12,629 nucleotides of DNA from Desulfatirhabdium butyrativorans (GTDB taxonomy: Bacteria > Desulfobacterota > Desulfobacteria > Desulfobacterales > JAIFKL01), in contig DZCT01000034.1 in NCBI GenBank assembly GCA_022736535.1, forward strand, positions 6,376-19,004. Direction: 5' to 3'. This document shows, in pieces, positions 6,485 to 12,488 of this stretch. The stretch's first letter is position 1, and every line of letters begins with the position of its first letter. The notes under the pieces were generated by a model. The model saw nothing but the letters and a program-made list of their open reading frames with translations. It was not told the origin of the DNA and did no database searches. A program made the translations under genes and the position numbers.

Positions 6485-7069
6485 TCAGGCATTGCCTGCC
6501 GTATCCGAGAGAAAACTCGGGTCTATTCCCATTTTTCTTACAGCCGCTTCCCATCGCGCCTCAGCAGATATGTCAAAGATAATATCTTCAAAAACCGGGC
6601 CTGTCAGCCATGAATTCTGCCGGATTTCCGATTCAAGCTGATAGGGGCCCCAGCCCGCGCAGCCCAGGGCAATGAACCATGATTTCGGTCCTTTTTCCAA
6701 TGCAATTGCCTGCAAAATGTCTTTTGTGTTGCTCATGGCAAGGGTATGTGTGATTCTGAAGCAGCCTTCCCATTCAAAGGGCGGACCGTGAAGGATAAAA
6801 ATTTCACCGAGATGAACGGGCCCGCCGAGATAAACAGGGACAGCAGCGGGGCCCTGTTTATATGCTATTTTCAATTCATCAAAAATATCCTTTGCGGAAA
6901 GGGAGGGGTATTCCTGATTGACAACAATGCCCAACGCGCCTTCCGGCGAATGTTCGCATATACAGGTGACGGTGCGGAAAAAATTCGGGTCCGTCAGCCC
7001 GGGCATTGCCATCAGAAACTGTCCTTTCAGAAAAGGCGGCGGCTGATCCTGTCCGAAACTGTTTTGCAT
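6485..7069 (-). CDS. algH: AlgH/YqgE (UPF0301) family protein
   Basis: The 194-residue length matches the family (about 185-200). Hallmarks visible are the N-terminal KGQFLMAMPGLTDPNFFRTVTCICEH, then GALGIVVNQ, VYLGGPV, HTLAMSNTKDIL, and ALGCAGWGPYQLESEI-x4-W, followed by DIIFD. The family is widespread in proteobacteria. AlgH was first linked to alginate regulation in Pseudomonas, but its biochemical role is still unclear. The start chosen is the ATG at 7069, with GGAG about 9 nt upstream. A longer frame to 7111 runs into a hairpin repeat. It follows the GAF/HlyD gene on the same strand, 61 bp downstream and separated by two hairpins, so it may or may not be cotranscribed. Confidence 0.9.
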   Translation of the reverse strand: MQNSFGQDQPPPFLKGQFLMAMPGLTDPNFFRTVTCICEHSPEGALGIVVNQEYPSLSAKDIFDELKIAYKQGPAAVPVYLGGPVHLGEIFILHGPPFEWEGCFRITHTLAMSNTKDILQAIALEKGPKSWFIALGCAGWGPYQLESEIRQNSWLTGPVFEDIIFDISAEARWEAAVRKMGIDPSFLSDTAGNA

Positions 7070-7095
7070 GTCTTTGTTCTCCACCACGCTCCGAA

Positions 7096-7122
7096 GTAAA
7101 GCGGGTTTCAAACCCGCTCTAC
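7096..7122. repeat. GTAAAGCGGGTTT hairpin, adjoining a second small palindrome
   Basis: GTAAAGCGGGTTT, loop C, AAACCCGCTCTAC is a 13-bp stem with one mismatch. It is the same hairpin type as 3759-3785. A second palindrome (GGGATTT, T, AAATCCC, 7125-7139) adjoins it and contains the stop codon of the GAF/HlyD gene. No T-run follows on the minus strand, so it is not a classical terminator. It is preceded by CTCCGAAGT (7089-7097), recalling the CTCCGRAGTGC end of the modular elements. Confidence 0.75.
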
Positions 7123-7130
7123 AGGGGATT

Positions 7131-8585
7131 TTAAATCCCTATAAAATTTCTGAATTTAACCAGGGGTTTTCTCAGCAGTTGTATGCCCAGCAGCGTTGAA
7201 CTGCCGAATATTTTCGCAGAACCTTTCTGCCCGGGCTGAACCTTTACGATTTTTTCACTCCAGACCGCTTCCGCCAGCACCGACGGCACCTGATCTTCCG
7301 ACAGCTTGATTTCAAACCCGACTCTTGTGATAAGCGCGGAAACAGTCCTGAGCGGATTGCTGTCCAAGCGGATTTTTACCCTCGCGCCTTCTTTGAGAAG
7401 ACCGGCATCGCTTGCCGGCACCATTACCCGCAATTTGGTCCGGGAGGGGTCCGCCACGCTGAGTATCACCTGACCCGTGCGGATGGACGCCCCGATCAGC
7501 GCGTCCGGATCATCAAGGACAATCACGCCGGATTTTGCGGTCCGAACCTGGGACCGCGCCAACTGATTTGCAAAGAAATCCGCTTCGGCTTCCGCGCGTT
7601 CCACCTCCAACTGCTTGACCGGCAATTCTGCACGGGCTTCAGGATCGCGATGGGCTTTGCCTTCCAAACGCGCAAGCGTTGCTTTTGCCACGGCCACATT
7701 CCGGTAAGCTTCATCCAAACGCTTTTCCAATACACGGGCATCATATTGAAACAATACTGTATCCGGATTCACATGCTGCCCCGGCTGAACAAAAAGGTCT
7801 TTCAAAATCCCGTCCATGGGCGCGAAAATATGATGGGGCAGATCCGGAACCACCTGCACGGGCGCCGTAACGCTCGATGTGACCGGAAACAGAAGGAAAA
7901 TACCGAGCATCACTAAAAATGCCGTCTGTAAGAAGCCCTTCTTTGAACGGGCTGCGCCTCGCTGCCGGGCAATTCCGTGTCCCAGAAAAAGCGCGGCGTG
8001 CTGCAACAGTTCCACATCGGCTTTTTCCCAGGGAATGCCGCGCCAGCGTTCTAACCAGAGCGCATGAGCGGGCTGAATTTTCGGGTCTTTGTCCAACCAG
8101 AGCGGAAGCCATAAAACAGCGGTGCCGCCCATGGACTGCTGCACTTTTCTCAGCGGAAGCGATTTGAACTGTCCGCCTTCTGCGGGAATCAGCGCGGGAT
8201 TCTGCATATCTCCGTACTGACGGCGCACGGCTTCCACCGCATCGGCAAAAGAACCGTCCTGCGCCACCGCACCGCCGCCGGTTACTGCGGCAATCGGTTT
8301 TTTTTCCTCGAGACTGACAAGGACGGCGCGATCCACCCGCACCAGTTCCGAAATCCGATTGACGGTCAGCGCTGCGGCTTCCTGCGGCGCGGACGCGGCA
8401 AGCACCGAAGAACACAGACGGATAAACCGGGCAAGAATCATCTCCCGTTCCGCGGGGGTATTGGCGCCGGACTGCCGGTTATTATTGGCTGATTCCTGCC
8501 GGCTGCTGACCGGCGTTTCCGGGTTGCTGGCTGCCGACTGCCGGGGGCTGACCGGCGGGGGCTGAATTGGCTGCTGTTGCGTCAA
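7131..8585 (-). CDS. GAF-like domain fused to HlyD-type periplasmic adaptor
   Basis: The 484-residue protein has a disordered Q/P/S/N-rich N-terminus (1-48), a GAF-like region (about 50-205, with TVNRISELVRVDRAVLVSLE), and a single membrane helix (about 218-236, FLQTAFLVMLGIFLLFPV). After these come a barrel-sandwich half (VQVVPDLPHHIFAPMDGILK), a helical hairpin (about 283-345), the second sandwich half (QVRTAKSGVIVLDDPDALIG) and a beta-barrel. The membrane helix would put the GAF-like part in the cytoplasm and the adaptor in the periplasm. Adaptors of this kind bridge an inner-membrane exporter and an outer-membrane channel. The start is TTG 8585, with GGGAG about 9-10 nt upstream. It overlaps the upstream adaptor gene by 104 nt, indicating translational coupling. 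An internal ATG (8441) has a GGGAG placed too close to it. No transporter gene is in the window. Confidence 0.8.
   Translation of the reverse strand: MTQQQPIQPPPVSPRQSAASNPETPVSSRQESANNNRQSGANTPAEREMILARFIRLCSSVLAASAPQEAAALTVNRISELVRVDRAVLVSLEEKKPIAAVTGGGAVAQDGSFADAVEAVRRQYGDMQNPALIPAEGGQFKSLPLRKVQQSMGGTAVLWLPLWLDKDPKIQPAHALWLERWRGIPWEKADVELLQHAALFLGHGIARQRGAARSKKGFLQTAFLVMLGIFLLFPVTSSVTAPVQVVPDLPHHIFAPMDGILKDLFVQPGQHVNPDTVLFQYDARVLEKRLDEAYRNVAVAKATLARLEGKAHRDPEARAELPVKQLEVERAEAEADFFANQLARSQVRTAKSGVIVLDDPDALIGASIRTGQVILSVADPSRTKLRVMVPASDAGLLKEGARVKIRLDSNPLRTVSALITRVGFEIKLSEDQVPSVLAEAVWSEKIVKVQPGQKGSAKIFGSSTLLGIQLLRKPLVKFRNFIGI
8482..8585 (-). other. 104-nt dual-coding overlap with a 42-bp repeat
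   Basis: Both adaptor genes are open through this stretch in different frames. One reads the Q/P/A/G-rich tail of the upstream adaptor, the other the Q/P/S/N-rich head of the GAF/HlyD protein. The segment at 8487-8515 repeats at 8529-8557 (23 of 29 positions identical, including GCTGACCGGCG). The 42-bp spacing is a multiple of three, so an expansion or contraction would keep both frames open. Confidence 0.7.
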
Positions 8586-9297
8586 TACGAACTTCTCCCT
8601 TCATACCTGAGAGTACATCCTGTTCTGCTTTTTCGATTTTCCATATCACCTGAGCCGTATTGCTCAGTTCGTCCACTTCCGGCACCACCGCTTCCACGGT
8701 ACCGGAAATCGAAATATCCAAATCCGTTACATAAAAAGTATGGACAGTGCCTTTTGTCAGTTTCACCGCGAGCCGGGAAGGAATATTGCCGACGGCTCTG
8801 AGTTTTGCAGGGTCCACCACTTCCACCACCGGCTGTCCCGCGGTTGCCCATTCATGCGCCTGTATGTGACGGCGCACCACGATACAGTCAAAAGGCGCGG
8901 CAACCCGTGATTTTCCGATCTGCCGTTTATATATCTGAATATCTGTGAAGGCAACATCTTTTTCTGTCTGAGCCTGTGCAAGTTCGTCGCTCGTCGCCAG
9001 ACCCCGCTCGGTGAGCCTTTCCATATTGGTTACTTTCACATTCAGATGCCTGAGCGACAGTTCGCTGCGTCTCTGTCTCAGGTCCAGATCGCCGATGTCA
9101 ACATTGGCAATCAGTTCGCCTTTTTTCACTCGGTCGCCCACGTCAAATCTCAGGCTGAGGATAACGCCGGGAATTTCCGCAGAAAGCACGGCTTTACGGG
9201 TGGCTTCAAAAATCACGGGAAACGTATCCTGAGCCGCCGCGCCGGCGACAGCCGTGCATAGTGCAAAAAAGAGAAAAACAGATATGAAATGCTTCAT
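8482..9297 (-). CDS. RND/HlyD-type periplasmic adaptor (membrane fusion protein)
   Basis: The 271-residue protein begins with a signal peptide (about residues 1-21, ISVFLFFALCTAVAGAAAQ). The first barrel-sandwich half is IPGVILSLRFDVGDRVKKGE, followed by a short helical hairpin (SLRHLNVKVTNMERLTERGL and onward). The second half is KSRVAAPFDCIVVRRHIQAH, then a beta-barrel with FYVTDLDISISGTV. This is the canonical order of efflux adaptors. The C-terminal tail of about 35 residues is Q/P/A/G-rich and lies in the region that also encodes the N-terminus of the next gene. The start is ATG 9297, with AGGAG 7 nt upstream; the frame could begin at TTG 9303, which is less likely. It is first in an operon with the GAF/HlyD gene, behind a good promoter. 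Confidence 0.87.
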   Translation of the reverse strand: MKHFISVFLFFALCTAVAGAAAQDTFPVIFEATRKAVLSAEIPGVILSLRFDVGDRVKKGELIANVDIGDLDLRQRRSELSLRHLNVKVTNMERLTERGLATSDELAQAQTEKDVAFTDIQIYKRQIGKSRVAAPFDCIVVRRHIQAHEWATAGQPVVEVVDPAKLRAVGNIPSRLAVKLTKGTVHTFYVTDLDISISGTVEAVVPEVDELSNTAQVIWKIEKAEQDVLSGMKGEVRIDATAANSAPAGQPPAVGSQQPGNAGQQPAGISQ

Positions 9298-9353
9298 TTC
9301 CAAACTCCTGTTCTGAAATTCAGTTTAAACCGGACATATCCGTAAAACTTTCT

Positions 9354-9382
9354 CTTATACCAGCTTCTGTATTTATTTTCAA
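9354..9382 (-). promoter_or_regulatory. Sigma70-type promoter for the adaptor operon
   Basis: On the minus strand TTGAAA (9382-9377), an exact 17-bp spacer and TATAAG (9359-9354) precede the adaptor start codon at 9297 by about 57 bp. The spacing and both hexamers are close to consensus, making this the best promoter candidate in the window. Confidence 0.62.
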
Positions 9383-9401
9383 TGGAATTTCACTTCGCGC
9401 C

Positions 9402-9461
9402 CTTTGCGTTTTTTGCGAAAGCCTTTTTAATTTCTCGCAAAGAACGCAGAGAATGCAAAGA
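9402..9461. repeat. Degenerate palindrome, TCGCAAAGAACGCAGAG family
   Basis: The CTTTGCG...TTTTTTGCGAAA stretch (9402-9420) is imperfectly inverted against TTTCTCGCAAAGAACGCAG (9431-9449), followed by GAATGCAAAG. It is the same family as the palindrome at 484-579. It lies upstream of the adaptor-operon promoter. Confidence 0.65.
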
Positions 9462-9496
9462 AAAGGAAAGATTCTTCACTGCGTTCAGAATAGGAT

Positions 9497-9526
9497 AAAA
9501 AAAAAGGCACGCCGCCGGCGTGCCTT
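9497..9526 (-). terminator. Rho-independent terminator of the dockerin gene
   Basis: On the minus strand a perfect 10-bp G/C-rich stem (AAGGCACGCC, 3-nt loop, GGCGTGCCTT; 9504-9526) is followed directly by a T-run (9497-9505 on the complementary strand). It lies 138 bp past the dockerin stop codon, with a palindromic repeat in between. It separates that gene from the adaptor operon. Confidence 0.88.
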
Positions 9527-9533
9527 CTACCAC

Positions 9534-9677
9534 TGTCTGAACCCTGATTAAAGGATTACAGGATTTGCATGATTTCTGTTCCGCCTGTACAGAAAGCTTC
9601 CGTTAAAATTCGGCAGTTCCGGGCGGCTGAACAGAAATCATGAAAATCCTGTAATCAGGCGAATCAGGGTTCAGACA
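9534..9677. repeat. 144-bp palindromic repeat, copy 1
   Basis: The left arm (9534-9581) starts TGTCTGAACCCTGATT and is imperfectly inverted by the right arm (9629-9677) ending AATCAGGGTTCAGACA. The 47-bp centre contains TTAAAATTCGGCAG. A second copy of identical total length lies at 12263-12406, with the arms and this central word conserved. The right arm supplies the final Ser-Glu-Pro codons and stop of the dockerin gene, so the gene runs into the repeat. Confidence 0.92.
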
Positions 9678-11622
9678 TTTGCATCAGAACAACGAGCAGT
9701 TCCGCAAAGCCGGTTTTCCCGTCTCCGTCCGCATCGGCGCAGAGAGCGGGCGCATCGGTTTCGCTTCCGGTCAGAATTTGCAGAACGGTCACGGCGTCGG
9801 CAAGGGTGATGTCATTGTCTCCGTTCACATCACCGGGGAGACATTCCGGGTCGGGAACAACGACCGTGACGCCCGAAGCCGCGGTCATGTCCTGTTCCGG
9901 CTTCACGGTCAGGTCGTTCACGCTGTCCCCGTCCGTGTCGCAGACAAGAGACCACTCACCCGGAGCAATCACATCTCCGGTTTTCGCAGTTCCGGCAACC
10001 TTCAGATCGAAAGCGATTTCCGCCGTCTGTCCGGCGGGAATGTCTCCTGTCCACACAATCTGATTCAGTTCGGCGTTGTAAATGACATCGGATTCGGAGC
10101 GTTTCGCAGAAGCGGCGTATTCAGTGCCGGGGGGCAGCGGAACCGTGAGAACAGCTCCGGTCACGTCCGTGTCGCCTTCATTGATGATGTCCGCCGACAG
10201 CCGTAGCGTGTCTCCGGGGGCGGCGGTCCCGTCCGCCGCTTCCGTGTCAATGCTCACCGAAGCCCGCAACGACCTCGCCGGAGGCGTGTATTCCGCGACA
10301 TCCGTGATGACAATGCCGAACTCCGCATGACACCACGCATAATTCGCATTGACATCAATGCTTCTCAGACTGATGCGGTAACGCTGCCGGGTTTCGTAAT
10401 CCGGCGTGAAATTTTTTGCCGTTCTCAGCGTGTCGCCGACAATTTCAAATCTGTCGTTGTCAATGCCCGCAATCGGGATCGGCGGATAGAACTCGTAACG
10501 GTGCGTTCCAGTGGGATTTATCGTGGTGAAGGTGCCGATCACCGTGCCGGGGGGCGAATTTTCCGGCAGATTCACTTCCGAGTACCACGCCGCCCCGTTC
10601 AGCGCAACCCCGTCGCAGTCTTCGTAAGGAAACATCCATGTCCATGCGGACGCGCCGCCGCCGGGCGCCGAACTTCCCGAAGCATTGTAAGCGATGACCC
10701 GGTAGTAATACTGCCATGTATAGCGCAGTCCCGTATCCGTGAATGATGTCACATTTGCGCCGACCGTGCCGGCAGTCTCCCACTTTATGCCGTCAAACCG
10801 CTCGATGATGAAGCCGGTTTCGTTATTGCTGCTGTCCGTCCATGTGATCAGAATCTCCGTGTCGGACAAAGCTGTTGCTGTCAGTCCCGTCGGCGCAGCA
10901 GGCAGACCGGCAGGCGGAACACCTGAAACATTGAATGTCGCTGTGCAGGTCAGAGCGGATCCGGGCATATTAAAGCTTGCCGCACACGGAGCCGGCGACC
11001 ATCCCGCAAATACCGATCCCGCGGTAGGCGTTGCCGTAAGAGCTACCGCGGCTCCCGAAGTATAATTCCCTCCGCCGCCGACCGTTCCCGTTCCCGTACC
11101 GGCTGTGTTCAGCGTAAGCGTATAACTCGTCGCGGTCGAAGTCCATGTCGTAACAACTTTGTAAGCAGGCGAAGCGTTCTGAAAATGAATCCACCCGACG
11201 TTCTCTCCCCAGGCATAACCGTTGGAATTGCCTGAAGAATCAATGGTCACGCCCCCGTGGGTCGGGCTGAAGTTGACCCAGCCCGCATTCGTACTCCAGC
11301 CGTAGCCGGAAAGCGTACCGGAGCCGTTGTTGTTCACGCCGTAATCGGCAGCCGACGCACCGTTGGCGTAGGTGTGCGCTGTTCCGGCAGTGAATGTGCC
11401 GAGGCGGATCCAGCCAATATTCTCCGCCCAGACATAGCCTTCCAGATGGTCGTCATACACGGTCACGCCGCCGCCGTGGCTCGGACTGAAATTGAGCCAG
11501 CCGATATTTGTTCCCCATGCGTACTTGTTCGCTGCGTCAATATTGCCCGCGTGCGCTGTTCCGTAACAGAAAACAGCCGCAAACAGGGCGATGACAGCCC
11601 AAGTTAATTTTTTAAGACTCAT
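9664..11622 (-). CDS. Secreted mosaic surface protein: YAW-x-N-x-GW repeats, InlB-type repeat, FN3, cadherin-like, DUF11-like, dockerin
   Basis: This 652-residue protein has a signal peptide ending near AHA-GN (residue 25). Residues 30-155 hold four YAWxxNxGWxxF motifs, for example YAWGTNIGWLNF and YAWGENVGWIHF. Next are a divergent InlB/bacterial repeat (about 166-231, GGGNYTSGAAVALTATPTAG), a fibronectin type III domain (about 239-322) and a cadherin-like segment (about 347-444, VNLPENSPPGTVIGTF). A DUF11-like segment (about 450-554) and a C-terminal type I dockerin (594-652) finish it. The dockerin has two Ca-binding loops, GDVNGDNDITLAD and ADADGDGKTGFAE. Dockerins bind cohesins; no cohesin gene is visible. 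The start is ATG 11622, with AGGAGG upstream. A frame extension to 11760 encodes hairpin repeats. The last codons come from the palindromic repeat. It is probably adhesive or part of an extracellular assembly. Confidence 0.85.
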   Translation of the reverse strand: MSLKKLTWAVIALFAAVFCYGTAHAGNIDAANKYAWGTNIGWLNFSPSHGGGVTVYDDHLEGYVWAENIGWIRLGTFTAGTAHTYANGASAADYGVNNNGSGTLSGYGWSTNAGWVNFSPTHGGVTIDSSGNSNGYAWGENVGWIHFQNASPAYKVVTTWTSTATSYTLTLNTAGTGTGTVGGGGNYTSGAAVALTATPTAGSVFAGWSPAPCAASFNMPGSALTCTATFNVSGVPPAGLPAAPTGLTATALSDTEILITWTDSSNNETGFIIERFDGIKWETAGTVGANVTSFTDTGLRYTWQYYYRVIAYNASGSSAPGGGASAWTWMFPYEDCDGVALNGAAWYSEVNLPENSPPGTVIGTFTTINPTGTHRYEFYPPIPIAGIDNDRFEIVGDTLRTAKNFTPDYETRQRYRISLRSIDVNANYAWCHAEFGIVITDVAEYTPPARSLRASVSIDTEAADGTAAPGDTLRLSADIINEGDTDVTGAVLTVPLPPGTEYAASAKRSESDVIYNAELNQIVWTGDIPAGQTAEIAFDLKVAGTAKTGDVIAPGEWSLVCDTDGDSVNDLTVKPEQDMTAASGVTVVVPDPECLPGDVNGDNDITLADAVTVLQILTGSETDAPALCADADGDGKTGFAELLVVLMQMSEP

Positions 11623-11680
11623 TTTATCCTCCTTGCTTTCTGTGAAAAATGCTGTTAAATAAAAAAGAAATTGGTTTGGG

Positions 11681-11876
11681 TCTCGTTCCCACGCTCCGCG
11701 TGGGAACGCCGCCCGGGACGCTCCGCCCGCCTCCGGAGTGCTAAAATGAAATTTTAGCAAATGTTAAATGCTAACCCATTTTATACCAATTTTATTAAAA
11801 TCGGTCGGTCGCTCCGCTCCGCTTTTATAAGATGACGCACTCCGGGGACGTTCCCACGCAGAGCGTGGGAACGAGA
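11681..11876. repeat. GTTCCCACG hairpins flanking a modular element
   Basis: Two hairpins of the common CGTTCCCACG-loop-CGTGGGAACG type (stems 11684-11708 and 11849-11873) form an outer inverted repeat of 28 bp (11681-11708 against 11849-11876, 27 of 28). They enclose the modular element at 11731-11845. The RGAWER-type peptide that appears when the left hairpin is translated explains the false N-terminal extension of the dockerin gene. Confidence 0.87.
11731..11845 (+). repeat. Modular CTCCGGAGTGC element, copy B
   Basis: It begins CTCCGGAGTGC, followed by the hairpin TGCTAAAAT, loop GAA, ATTTTAGCA (11739-11759, 9-bp perfect stem). It ends TCGCTCCGCTCC, G, CTTTTATAAGATGACGCACTCCGG. Both ends match copy A (771-866, opposite orientation). 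The roughly 50-bp middles are unrelated. The terminal CCGGAGTGC/GCACTCCGG pair is a 9-bp inverted repeat. Confidence 0.8.
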
Positions 11877-11954
11877 GTCGCAACTGCGTAAGTCCTAAAA
11901 AAATGATTTTTTTGAAAAAATTCGCTTTTCAATTAAATGATAAGGAGCAGTCCC

Positions 11955-12197
11955 ATGTCCTTCAACATTCTGGATGAACTGCTGAAACAGGCGGAACTGC
12001 TGACCCGCAAAGAGCAGTTGGCGCTCGCTGTCCGCCTGATAAACAAAGCCCGTCTGCCTGAAATTCAGCCTCTGCAGTGGAAAGACATTTGCGGCTCGGT
12101 TCCCTGTCCCGCGCTCGGAGAAGACGCACAGAACTGGGTATCCCGAAACCGCGCGGAATCTGATTCCGGGCGTGAAGATGCAATGACATTGCGCTGA
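11955..12197 (+). CDS. Small antitoxin-like hypothetical protein
   Basis: The 80-residue protein has an N-terminal helix-rich half (ILDELLKQAELLTRKEQLAL), then WKDICGSVPCPALGEDAQNW and VSRNRAESDSGRE. The ELL-x-QAEXLTxxEQLxLAxxLIxKAR pattern and the GEDAQxWVSRxRxESD tail resemble small proteins that precede PIN or other toxins in cyanobacteria and Desulfobacterota. Calling it an antitoxin is inference, and I cannot name a family. The ATG at 11955 has AAGGAG 7 nt upstream; an ATG at 11937 in the same frame lacks one. No intact toxin follows. A 22-codon frame just downstream (12182-12247) could be a toxin relic. The C-terminus (DAMTLR) may be altered. Confidence 0.62.
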   Translation: MSFNILDELLKQAELLTRKEQLALAVRLINKARLPEIQPLQWKDICGSVPCPALGEDAQNWVSRNRAESDSGREDAMTLR

Positions 12198-12247
12198 AAC
12201 GGGTTCGGGAGTTGAAAATTACGGTCATAGATGAATTTACTGCCTGA
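12182..12247 (+). pseudogene. Possible relic of a toxin C-terminus
   Basis: In another frame, overlapping the end of the antitoxin-like gene, 21 codons read NDIALKRVRELKITVIDEFTA and then stop. The x-RV-xx-L-xI-xV pattern recalls the last helix and strand of PIN-domain toxins. It has no start codon or ribosome binding site of its own and is too short to assign. I list it because it sits where a toxin gene would be expected. Confidence 0.22.
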
Positions 12248-12262
12248 TATTTGCCGCCCCGT

Positions 12263-12406
12263 TGTCTGAACCCTGATTAAAGGATTACAGGATTGACAGG
12301 ATTTCTGTTCTGCCTGCACCCGCATCTTCGGTTAAAATTCGGCAGGTCGGTACGGCTGAACAGAAATCATGAAAATCCTTTCATCAGGTGAATCAGGGTT
12401 CGGACA
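12263..12406. repeat. 144-bp palindromic repeat, copy 2
   Basis: The left arm is 12263-12310, the right arm 12358-12406, with a 47-bp centre carrying TTAAAATTCGGCAG. It is the same length as the copy at 9534-9677 and nearly identical in the arms. It begins about 16 bp beyond the possible toxin relic and lies 82 bp past the stop codon of the DUF1566-like gene. Confidence 0.92.
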
Positions 12407-12411
12407 ATGTT

Positions 12412-12448
12412 TAAAAAAAATGCCGCGCGCAGGGGGACACCCCCTGCA
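12412..12448 (-). terminator. Possible terminator of the DUF1566-like gene
   Basis: GCAGGGGG, loop ACA, CCCCCTGC (12429-12447) is a strong 8-bp stem. On the minus strand an eight-T run follows, but only after about nine G/C-rich bases. The gap makes it a weak intrinsic terminator candidate, though it is in the right place, about 40 bp after the stop codon at 12489. Confidence 0.35.
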
Positions 12449-12488
12449 CCCCCGTCAAAGCACCCAAATGATCAAAGAACCAAAGCAT

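Larger units (their letters stand above)
9298..9663. other. Gap between the dockerin gene and the adaptor operon
   Basis: This 366-bp gap holds the adaptor-operon promoter (9354-9382), a degenerate palindrome (9402-9461), the dockerin-gene terminator (9497-9526) and most of a 144-bp palindromic repeat (9534-9677). I see no additional gene. Confidence 0.75.
11623..11954. other. Gap with nested hairpin repeats
   Basis: The 332 bp between the divergent dockerin and antitoxin-like genes are mostly one composite repeat (11681-11876). No gene of its own is visible. The flanks are A/T-rich and could contain promoters for both genes, but I found no convincing hexamer pair. Confidence 0.7.

Noticed and set aside
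7741..8415. 224-codon minus-strand open frame inside the GAF/HlyD gene
   Set aside because: Arg/Ser/Ala-rich composition and no domain; it is an out-of-frame shadow of a well-supported gene.
7131..9297. Complete type I or RND efflux system
   Set aside because: Only adaptor components are present; no ABC or RND transporter and no outer-membrane channel gene is in the window.
11623..11760. 46-residue N-terminal extension of the dockerin protein (contains RGAWER)
   Set aside because: It reads through hairpin repeats; a strong AGGAGG and a textbook signal peptide begin at 11622.
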